From assembly GCF_024684275.1 (NCBI RefSeq), contig NZ_JAIKXF010000041.1, forward strand, positions 1 to 13,008: a stretch of 13,008 nt of DNA, written 5' to 3'. Position numbers and translations under genes: made by a program. Position 1 is the first letter of the stretch, and each line of letters starts with the position of its first letter. This document shows positions 1-5,770 of this stretch, piece after piece. A model generated the notes under the pieces. The model searched no databases, had not been told where the DNA came from, and saw only the letters and a program-made list of their open reading frames with translations. This stretch comes from Ruminococcus sp. Lineage in GTDB: Bacteria; Bacillota_A; Clostridia; Oscillospirales; Ruminococcaceae.

Positions 1-132
1 GCAGAATGGTAACGAGTTTTTCTGACAGCGTTACGATCAGGTCTGACAGGGCATTTATTTCTTGCTATCAGCTTTTCTAAATTCGAAGGACTGACGTTAC
101 TACAGCGAAAGAAAGCAATGCATATATGTATA
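1..132 (+). repeat. Left arm of long inverted repeat
   Basis: These 132 bases are the reverse complement of 218-349 with only two mismatches (TT at 54-55 against CG in the matching positions of the other arm) and no indels. The arm begins at the first base of the window, so it may continue to the left. Inside it the octamer TCTGACAG occurs twice (21-28 and 42-49), 21 bases apart. I recognise no known insertion sequence or attachment site. It could be a foldback/MITE-like element, an invertible segment, the stem of a structured RNA, or an assembly foldback if the contig ends here. Confidence 0.9.
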
Positions 133-177
133 ACTTCTCTATGCTGATCACCGAAAATATCCTCATAGATGACGATA

Positions 178-205
178 ATCATAATGATTACCGTTACAAA
201 ATCAA
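178..205 (-). promoter_or_regulatory. Possible promoter in inverted-repeat centre
   Basis: On the minus strand TTGATT (200-205) and TATGAT (178-183) are separated by 16 bases, a fair match to the housekeeping sigma consensus. It lies wholly inside the unique centre between the two repeat arms and points left. In DNA this AT-rich such matches arise by chance, so support is weak. It matters only because inversion between the arms would flip it. Confidence 0.3.
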
Positions 206-217
206 TTATGCCACTGC

Positions 218-349
218 TATACATATATGCATTGCTTTCTTTCGCTGTAGTAACGTCAGTCCTTCGAATTTAGAAAAGCTGATAGCAAGAAATACGTGCC
301 CTGTCAGACCTGATCGTAACGCTGTCAGAAAAACTCGTTACCATTCTGC
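218..349 (-). repeat. Right arm of long inverted repeat
   Basis: This is the reverse complement of 1-132 at 130 of 132 positions. The 85-base centre between the arms (133-217) is unique and AT-rich. The mirror octamer CTGTCAGA occurs at 301-308 and 322-329. Matching stops at or just after 349, but whether that is the true end cannot be told because the partner arm runs off the window. A promoter-like sequence lies immediately outside this arm, pointing into it. Confidence 0.9.
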
Positions 350-365
350 CATCGGCTTCAATTAC

Positions 366-394
366 AGATTATCATAATTCTTACCTTGTGTCAA
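366..394 (-). promoter_or_regulatory. Promoter facing into the inverted repeat
   Basis: On the minus strand a perfect -35 TTGACA (389-394) is followed, after 17 bases, by TAATCT (366-371), which keeps the T, A and final T that matter most in a -10 box. TG lies one base upstream of the -10 (extended -10 form). Expected transcription start is near 359, about ten bases before the right repeat arm. A leftward RNA would contain both arms and could fold into a very long hairpin, or the promoter could serve a gene left of the window. Function is inferred. Confidence 0.55.
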
Positions 395-430
395 TACTTT
401 TTTCCGGCAGATCTCTAATCTGTCTTTTCG

Positions 431-462
431 TCATGCTTATTTATAGACAAATAAGAACATGA
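431..462. other. Hairpin competing with the 456-494 stem
   Basis: CTTATTT (436-442) pairs with AAATAAG (449-455) around a six-base loop, and TCATG (431-435) pairs with CATGA (458-462) below a two-base bulge. The stem shares 456-462 with the larger hairpin at 456-494, so the two cannot form together. This is the geometry of an antiterminator/terminator pair, though no gene follows on the plus strand. It may simply be the trailing part of the pilT 3' untranslated region. Confidence 0.4.
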
Positions 463-494
463 GTATGTCTTATTACCTTAAACATACTCATGTT
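456..494. terminator. Hairpin, probable pilBT terminator
   Basis: A perfect 13-bp stem (456-468 with 482-494) closes a 13-base loop. On the plus strand it is followed by a T-rich run (TCCTTTTCTTTA). On the minus strand, downstream of the pilT stop, the trailing sequence is less T-rich (CTTATTTG). It lies about 75 bases beyond pilT and is the best candidate for ending the pilB-pilT transcript, possibly acting in both directions. Confidence 0.5.
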
Positions 495-570
495 TCCTTT
501 TCTTTATATCCTTAGCTTAATGACATTACCCGCAATACGCAGGGGATAAATTCTGTGAACAAATTGTTAA

Positions 571-1692
571 TTACTCTGCACTCTGCTGCATTGTAGACAT
601 ACCGCCCGAGGGAGAACCGCCCATCTGTGTGAGGAAGCGGTAGAACTCCTGCTTGTCCTGGCACTTGTCGAGCGCGTCGACCTCGTTGATAACGTTCTTG
701 TAAACAAGACGTGCAAGCTCCTGGTCGAGGGACATCATGCCCTGCTGCTTACCTGTCTGGATAGCAGACTGGATGAGGTGTATCTTATTATCACGTATCA
801 TAGCGGAGATAGCGTCGGTAACATTGAGTATCTCCATTACAGCGATACGTCCTGTACCGTCTCTCTTGGGGATAAGGGTCTGCGAGATGATACCCACGAG
901 GTTGTTAGCAAGCTGTGTTCTGATCTGCTGCTGCTGGTGCTCGGGGTAAACGTCGATGATACGGTTGATAGTATCAGCCGCGGACGTTGTATGAAGTGTC
1001 GACATAACGAGATGTCCTGTTTCGGCAGCAGTTACAGCAGCCTGAATGGTCTCGAAGTCACGCATTTCTCCTACGAGGATAACATCGGGGTCCTCACGGA
1101 GGGCAGCTCTGAGGGCGAGGGCGAAGTTGGGAACATCGTCGCCGATCTCACGCTGGTTTACCATACATCTCTTGTGGTCGTGAACGTACTCGATAGGATC
1201 CTCAACTGTGATAACATGAGCGCTTCTGTTAAGGTTTACAAAGTCGATCATGCCCGCGAGGGTGGTAGACTTACCTGAACCGGTAGGACCTGTTACAAGA
1301 ACGAGTCCACGGGGACGCATAGCGAAATCCGCAAGAATGGGAGGAAGCATGAGGTCCTCGAGAGTAGGGATGTCGTTGCGGAGGAGACGGATAGCGATAG
1401 CGGGCTTGCCCTTCTGGAAGTAAACGTTTACACGGTGACGGTAACCGCTCTTTGTCTGGAAGGAGAAGTCAGTATCGTGGTGGTTATTGATAGAGGTCTG
1501 CTGAGCCTCATTTGTCATCTGGTTGATTATGTCGAGTATCTCCTCCTCGTCCATTTCGGGGTACTGAGAACGCATAGTTCTGAGAGTACCGTTCAGACGC
1601 ACAACGGGAGCGATAGCGTTTGTAAAATGTAAGTCCGAGCAGCCGAGGAGACGAACCTCGTCAAGGATCTTGTGAATATTGATAATGCCCAT
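571..1692 (-). CDS. pilT: PilT, type IV pilus retraction ATPase
   Basis: This 373-residue protein is a cytoplasmic hexameric ATPase of the PilT family, which drives pilin removal and pilus retraction. The length is normal for PilT. Visible signatures are Walker A GPTGSGKST (135-143), the Asp-box VEDPIE (163-168), Walker B with VILVGEMRD (204-212), the His-box STLHTTSAADTINRIID (231-247), and a C-terminal stretch beginning AMIRDNKIHLIQ that corresponds to the PilT-specific AIRNLIRE region. It lacks PilB's N-terminal domain and tetracysteine site. ATG start at 1692 is preceded by AGGAGG (1701-1706) with 8-base spacing. It follows pilB after 32 bases, so the two are co-transcribed. The last ~16 residues are a Gly/Ser/Met/Gln-rich tail of unknown role. 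Confidence 0.95.
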   Translation of the reverse strand: MGIINIHKILDEVRLLGCSDLHFTNAIAPVVRLNGTLRTMRSQYPEMDEEEILDIINQMTNEAQQTSINNHHDTDFSFQTKSGYRHRVNVYFQKGKPAIAIRLLRNDIPTLEDLMLPPILADFAMRPRGLVLVTGPTGSGKSTTLAGMIDFVNLNRSAHVITVEDPIEYVHDHKRCMVNQREIGDDVPNFALALRAALREDPDVILVGEMRDFETIQAAVTAAETGHLVMSTLHTTSAADTINRIIDVYPEHQQQQIRTQLANNLVGIISQTLIPKRDGTGRIAVMEILNVTDAISAMIRDNKIHLIQSAIQTGKQQGMMSLDQELARLVYKNVINEVDALDKCQDKQEFYRFLTQMGGSPSGGMSTMQQSAE

Positions 1693-1724
1693 GGTGTATT
1701 CCTCCTAATATATATATGTATAGA

Positions 1725-3401
1725 TCAAACAGAGAATGTGGATCTTACGAGCTCGTCGATAGAAGTCTCGCCTGCCTGTACAAGCTCGGAAGCGTTGTCG
1801 CGGAGGAGCTTTGTACCGTTAGCCTTAGCAGCAGCCTCTATCTCTTCCTTACCGCCGCCTGCCGCAATGATAGCGGAAACCTTAGCAGTACAGTGGATGA
1901 TCTCGTGGATAGCGGTTCTTCCGCGATAGCCCGTGTTGTTGCAGTTAGGGCAGCCAACAGGCTCATATATCTGGATAGATGAAGGAATACCCATAAGCTC
2001 ATTTTCCTCGTCAGTGGACATTCTTGCTCTCTTACAGTTCGGACAGAGCACCTTAACGAGACGCTGAGCGATAACGCCGATGAGTGAAGTAGCAACCATG
2101 TACGGAGCAACGCCCATATCAACGAGACGTACAACAGTCGAAGCAGCGTCATTGGTATGGAGGGTGGAAAGTACAAGGTGTCCGGTGATAGCGGCACGGA
2201 TACCGATATCGGCAGTTTCGGTATCACGCATCTCACCGATCATTACGATATCAGGGTCCTGACGGAGGATAGAACGGAGGGCAGCGGCGAAAGTCATGCC
2301 TGCCTTCTGGTTAACCTGACACTGGTTGATTCCGTCGATAGCCTTCTCGACAGGGTCCTCAACAGTAACGACGTTTACGTTGGGCTTAGCTATCTCACCG
2401 AGCGCCGCGTAAAGTGTAGTAGTTTTACCTGAACCGGTAGGACCTGTAACGAGGATAACGCCGTGAGGAACACGGAGCATCGACTCAAAGAGCTGGTAGT
2501 TGTAATCGGACATACCGAGGTCTGTTATCTTACGGAGAGCTATCTGACCTGTTGAAAGGATACGGATAACTATCTTTTCGCCGTGTACCATAGGAAGTGA
2601 CGAAACACGGACATCGAGGGTGGTGCCGTCAACGACCTGAGTGAAACGTCCGTCCTGAGGGATACGCTTCTCGGCGATGTTCATACCGCTTATGAGCTTG
2701 AAACGTGTTGTGAGAGCGCTGTGAACAGCCGAGGAGATGTTCATCAGCTCAACAAGGTCACCGTTTACACGGATACGAATTCTTGTATACTTGTCGAACG
2801 GCTCGATATGGATATCGGTAGCGTCCGCTCTGAAGGAGTTCTCAACGATAGTTGTAGCGAGCTTAACGATAGGAGCGCTCTCTACACGGTCGTTAGCCTC
2901 TTCGTCCATGGGTCCGCCGAGGTCGGAAGCCATAGCTGTAACGCCCTCGAGAACGCTGTCAACGTTCTGCATGGAGTAGCACTTACCAATAGCCTTGTTT
3001 ATCGCGGAAGTGGTGGCGAGAACAGGAACAGTATCCATACCTGTCGATACCTTGATATCTTCCAGAACGATGAAGTTTACAGGGTCGTTTGTCGCAACAG
3101 TGAGACGCTTACCTGTAATAGCGATAGCGATTACCGTATGCTTTCTCGCGAGAGCCTCGGGAACCTTCTGAACAGCGTCTGTGTTGATGTCCGTATTGTC
3201 GAGATCAACATACTGAACTCTCAGCTTGCCTGCAAGAGCCTTAGTGAAGTTAATCTCGGTCATAAATCCAAGCTCAACAACAACGTCGCCGAACTTCTTG
3301 GCTCCATTTGACTCCTTCTGGGTCGCAAGAACCTTCTGGAGCTGTTCTTCACTGATCAGCCCCTGACTAACTAAGTAGTCGCCAATTCTCTCGTTTCTCA
3401 T
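1725..3401 (-). CDS. pilB: PilB, type IV pilus extension ATPase
   Basis: A 558-residue GspE/PilB-family ATPase that powers pilus polymerisation from the cytoplasmic face of PilC. The N-terminal ~110 residues form an MshEN-type domain with two tandem repeats beginning RIGDYLVSQGLI (5-16) and FGDVVVELGFM (37-47). The ATPase core shows Walker A GPTGSGKTT (320-328), VEDPVE (347-352), Walker B DIVMIGEMRD (384-393) and STLHTND (412-418). Cys453, Cys456, Cys484 and Cys487 form the PilB tetracysteine zinc site. An upstream in-frame TTG at 3407 is possible, but GGAGG at 3409-3413 lies 7 bases from the ATG at 3401 and only 1 base from the TTG, so ATG is preferred. First gene of a two-gene unit with pilT, transcribed divergently from pilD. 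Confidence 0.95.
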   Translation of the reverse strand: MRNERIGDYLVSQGLISEEQLQKVLATQKESNGAKKFGDVVVELGFMTEINFTKALAGKLRVQYVDLDNTDINTDAVQKVPEALARKHTVIAIAITGKRLTVATNDPVNFIVLEDIKVSTGMDTVPVLATTSAINKAIGKCYSMQNVDSVLEGVTAMASDLGGPMDEEANDRVESAPIVKLATTIVENSFRADATDIHIEPFDKYTRIRIRVNGDLVELMNISSAVHSALTTRFKLISGMNIAEKRIPQDGRFTQVVDGTTLDVRVSSLPMVHGEKIVIRILSTGQIALRKITDLGMSDYNYQLFESMLRVPHGVILVTGPTGSGKTTTLYAALGEIAKPNVNVVTVEDPVEKAIDGINQCQVNQKAGMTFAAALRSILRQDPDIVMIGEMRDTETADIGIRAAITGHLVLSTLHTNDAASTVVRLVDMGVAPYMVATSLIGVIAQRLVKVLCPNCKRARMSTDEENELMGIPSSIQIYEPVGCPNCNNTGYRGRTAIHEIIHCTAKVSAIIAAGGGKEEIEAAAKANGTKLLRDNASELVQAGETSIDELVRSTFSV

Positions 3402-3408
3402 ATACAAA

Positions 3409-3413
3409 CCTCC
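3409..3413 (-). promoter_or_regulatory. pilB ribosome binding site, sets the start
   Basis: GGAGG on the minus strand sits 7 bases before the ATG at 3401, ideal spacing, and only 1 base before an upstream in-frame TTG at 3407. This favours the shorter pilB product beginning MRNERIGDYL. Confidence 0.85.
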
Positions 3414-3465
3414 GCTTATTTTTTAGAATCCGTTCTGTTTACAAGAACAAACTCTTAATTTGCAC

Positions 3466-3493
3466 TTGAATTTTACTCAGAATATGATATAAT
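3466..3493 (+). promoter_or_regulatory. pilD promoter
   Basis: TTGAAT (3466-3471), a 16-base spacer and a perfect TATAAT (3488-3493), with an extended -10 TG at 3485-3486. The expected start is near 3500, leaving a leader of about 35 bases before the pilD ATG. It overlaps the predicted divergent pilB promoter: this -10 box lies in the spacer of the other promoter. Confidence 0.75.
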
Positions 3494-3506
3494 AGTAATA
3501 CGTCAA
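3479..3506 (-). promoter_or_regulatory. Candidate pilBT promoter
   Basis: On the minus strand TTGACG (3501-3506) and TATTCT (3479-3484) are 16 bases apart. The -35 is a 5/6 match and the -10 a 4/6 match. It would give a leader of about 70 bases before pilB. It overlaps the pilD promoter on the opposite strand, so polymerase could not occupy both at once. It is the best candidate between the two divergent genes, but clearly weaker than the pilD promoter. Confidence 0.5.
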
Positions 3507-3535
3507 TATTCTAAGTAAAGGAGTGTGGAAAAACC

Positions 3536-4375
3536 ATGTTTGGATTTGAAAATATGCTTCACAGTGAATTCACTGATATGCCTTTCAAAATCATGTTTTT
3601 ATCCATCGTATTTCTCTTCGGCATCTGTATCGGCAGCTTTCTGAATGTCGTCATACTGCGTTTGCCGCGGCACGAATCTCTCATCAAGCGCTCATCCCAC
3701 TGCATGACCTGCGGAGCAAAGATAAGACCCATAGATCTTATCCCCGTGCTCAGCTGGATACTGCTGAGGGGCAAGTGTCATTCCTGCGGCGAGAAGATAT
3801 CCGTCCGATATCCCATCGTCGAATCACTCAACGGCTTGCTTTATGTACTTACATTCATAGTTCTTGATATAAATGCTAAAGCCATAATAACCTGCGTTCT
3901 TATGTCGCTTCTCGTCGTCATCGCCTTTATGGACTGGGACACGCAGGAGATCGACATGATAATTGTCGGTATGATACTTCTGCTTGCCATACCCGCGGCG
4001 CTCTTCACAGACGATGTGGAGCTCAAGCACCGAATCATCGGAGCTCTTGTTATCAGCGTTCCGTTCTTCATCATCGGAGAGGTAAGCCGTCCGATAATCA
4101 GGAAGAAGTTTGAGGAGGATTTCCGTGCGATAGAGCTTGGCGATACGCTGCTCATGTTCGCGGCGGGCGCTCTTCTCGGAACGCGGGCTATTATCGTTTC
4201 AGCATTGATCGGTATCATCACAGCCGCTGTTGGCGGAGTGATAATCAAAATGGTTACAAAGGATTCAAAGTTTGCATTCGGACCTTATCTTTCGATCGGC
4301 ATTGCTTTTGCAATGCTCTGGGGCAACAGAGTCGCTGACTGGTACGTCAATCTTCTTACTGTAAAACCCGAGTAA
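3536..4375 (+). CDS. pilD: PilD prepilin peptidase / N-methyltransferase
   Basis: A 279-residue integral membrane aspartic protease of the A24 (type IV prepilin peptidase) family, which cuts the pilin leader after Gly and N-methylates the new first residue. Visible are the N-terminal domain with GSFLNVVILRLPR (33-45), a zinc-type tetracysteine set (Cys56, Cys59, Cys81, Cys84), the first catalytic Asp in AFMDWDTQEID (Asp133), and the second in ELGDTLLMFAAGALLG (Asp203). Several hydrophobic segments agree with a multipass protein. Odd point: the usual GxGD motif reads ELGD here, with the first Gly replaced by Glu200 while the catalytic Asp is kept. ATG start follows AAAGGAG (3517-3523) with a rather long 12-base gap. 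It is the only plus-strand gene and lies between the two pil operons; its substrates are presumably the three pilin-like products to its right. Confidence 0.95.
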   Translation: MFGFENMLHSEFTDMPFKIMFLSIVFLFGICIGSFLNVVILRLPRHESLIKRSSHCMTCGAKIRPIDLIPVLSWILLRGKCHSCGEKISVRYPIVESLNGLLYVLTFIVLDINAKAIITCVLMSLLVVIAFMDWDTQEIDMIIVGMILLLAIPAALFTDDVELKHRIIGALVISVPFFIIGEVSRPIIRKKFEEDFRAIELGDTLLMFAAGALLGTRAIIVSALIGIITAAVGGVIIKMVTKDSKFAFGPYLSIGIAFAMLWGNRVADWYVNLLTVKPE

Positions 4376-4401
4376 AAGTCAAAAAACGCAAAAATAAATT
4401 A

Positions 4402-4441
4402 CAGGCAGCAGCAATTATTACTGCTGCCTGCTTTTTTATTT
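4402..4441. terminator. Bidirectional terminator between pilD and pilin operon
   Basis: A perfect 10-bp GC-rich stem (CAGGCAGCAG at 4402-4411 with CTGCTGCCTG at 4421-4430) and a 9-base loop are followed on the plus strand by CTTTTTTATTT. Read on the minus strand, the stem is followed by TAATTTATTTTTG. Both convergent transcription units, pilD and the pilC-to-pilin operon, end within about 45 bases of it, so it very probably stops both. Confidence 0.9.
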
Positions 4442-4444
4442 ATA

Positions 4445-5755
4445 TTATGTTGTTGTTGCTGTAGTAGTTGCGGGTGTAGTAGCCGCAGGAACTGCGCCGT
4501 AATTGATCGGACTGGGCGAAACTTCATCGGGAAGAGCATAGATAATATAGATATTCTCGCTTGTTACCGATGTATTTCCAGCTGCCGTATCAATAATCTC
4601 GAAGCTCGGACCATAGTAAAACTTCGGGTCGATCGCCTCGAGCAGATCCTTGCCTTCAGAGTCTTTATTGACAGAAACAGTTCCGGAACCTGTATAAGTT
4701 GTCTGTGAAAGTCTGAAATACTTTTCATAGAGCGTACTGTCGCTAAGACCTGCTGCCACACAATTCTTGAGCGTCATACTTGCAGAGGAGATGTAGGACG
4801 GCGACCTGAAAACAGAAACTGCTTCAGCAGGATCAACACCTGTAAACTCGGTATCAATTCTGTTTACGCCCTTTGCATTGTTCTGGTATGACACAACTGA
4901 AAGGCAGAAATTACTTGCTGATACGCTCATCGGAGAGCCGTCATTCTGAGTCATGGGCGCCAGACGGCTGTAGTAATACTTCTCGCTTGTGGGGAGCGGG
5001 TCTCCGGCTGCATCTTCATATGAAGCGAGGTCGCCCGAAGAGATAGGCTCAAGCACATTATAGCCGAGAGTATAGTAGTATGAATAGTCAACAAAGTGCT
5101 CGGGATTGAGTAGCATACGGTCTGTAGTTCCATCGGAGAAAGTCTCCTTAGTAACTACCGCTCTCGGGAAAGAACCCGTGGGACAGTCAATATCATAGGA
5201 ATCAGAACCGTATATAAGCGTAGCTGTCTCGCCGTCGAAAACTCTGCCCGTCTTTGTCTCGGTAGGATCGTCAACATCGCCGGTAGGGAAATCGTGTGAA
5301 ACAGGGCAGCTGTCGCCTGCTGTAAAGGAGTATACACTCTCATATGCAACACCGGGCTTGTCATCGGCTCCGGGCATATTGTCGTTATACAGCTTCAATA
5401 CGTGTATCTTGCCGGTGAGAGCAGTGTTATCCGATTTCAGCGCACCGTCGAAGAAATCATCGACAAACGCCTGAACAGCCTCCTGCTCGGTGATAACGGG
5501 CAAAGCCGTACTTTCTCTGTCGCCGTAATCGCCATTGTAAACTCTGACGAACTTAGAATAGCGTATTGATTTGTCGAGGTAATCGCCGATGTTGTCAACA
5601 TATGCCGCAGTACGCTCTCTTACGGAGGTCTTTGTCATAAGCTTTGACACAGGGTCGATAAACGACATAACCAGCATCAGAATGATACTGAAAATAGCAA
5701 GCACGATGAGGAGCTCAATAAGGGTAAAGCCCTTCTTTGTTCTTTTTATCTTCAA
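4445..5755 (-). CDS. Large type IV pilin-like protein, 436 aa
   Basis: A type III prepilin signal is clear: a 9-residue basic leader ending in Gly9, then FTLIELLIVLAIFSIILML, with Glu14 at mature position +5 and a hydrophobic helix to about residue 33. After PilD cleavage the product would be a minor pilin with an unusually large (~400 residue) globular part; ordinary pilins have 120-200 residues. I do not recognise the globular domain, which is rich in Ser, Thr, Asp and Tyr and has four Cys. The C-terminus is a Thr-rich tail (last ~15 residues mostly Thr, Ala and Pro). The start is a TTG at 5755: no ATG or GTG gives the leader, and GGGGGGTG (5761-5768) lies 5 bases upstream. Last gene of the operon, 15 bases after the short pilin. 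Probably a minor or tip pilin; exact role unknown. Confidence 0.85.
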   Translation of the reverse strand: MKIKRTKKGFTLIELLIVLAIFSIILMLVMSFIDPVSKLMTKTSVRERTAAYVDNIGDYLDKSIRYSKFVRVYNGDYGDRESTALPVITEQEAVQAFVDDFFDGALKSDNTALTGKIHVLKLYNDNMPGADDKPGVAYESVYSFTAGDSCPVSHDFPTGDVDDPTETKTGRVFDGETATLIYGSDSYDIDCPTGSFPRAVVTKETFSDGTTDRMLLNPEHFVDYSYYYTLGYNVLEPISSGDLASYEDAAGDPLPTSEKYYYSRLAPMTQNDGSPMSVSASNFCLSVVSYQNNAKGVNRIDTEFTGVDPAEAVSVFRSPSYISSASMTLKNCVAAGLSDSTLYEKYFRLSQTTYTGSGTVSVNKDSEGKDLLEAIDPKFYYGPSFEIIDTAAGNTSVTSENIYIIYALPDEVSPSPINYGAVPAATTPATTTATTT

Positions 5756-5760
5756 AATAA

Positions 5761-5768
5761 CACCCCCC
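5761..5768 (-). promoter_or_regulatory. Ribosome binding site for TTG-started pilin
   Basis: GGGGGGTG on the minus strand resembles the AGGAGGTG anti-16S sequence with G in place of A, 5 bases upstream of the TTG at 5755 and directly after the stop of the preceding pilin gene. It supports TTG as the start and suggests lower expression of this pilin than of its neighbour. Confidence 0.6.
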
Positions 5769-5770
5769 GC

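Larger units (their letters stand above)
1..570. other. Non-coding region left of pilT
   Basis: I find no credible gene in this 570-base stretch. The only open frame of note runs from 126 to 377 on the plus strand, starts inside one arm of an inverted repeat and runs through the other, and its translation resembles no family I know. What the region does contain is a long inverted repeat (1-132 and 218-349), two minus-strand promoter-like sequences (178-205 and 366-394) and two overlapping hairpins (431-462 and 456-494) past the pilT stop. It is more AT-rich than the pil genes. Confidence 0.7.

Noticed and set aside
126..377. 83-residue plus-strand open frame
   Set aside because: It starts inside the left inverted-repeat arm, reads through the centre and the right arm, has no good ribosome binding site and resembles no family. 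Treated as chance.
778..1278. 166-residue plus-strand open frame antisense to pilT
   Set aside because: Mirror of the conserved PilT ATPase core on the opposite strand; composition reflects codon bias of pilT only.
2721..3311. 196-residue plus-strand open frame antisense to pilB
   Set aside because: It is a shadow of the strongly coding pilB frame; no ribosome binding site or recognisable domain.
3402..3407. TTG at 3407 as the pilB start
   Set aside because: It lies only 1 base from GGAGG, whereas the ATG at 3401 has 7-base spacing.
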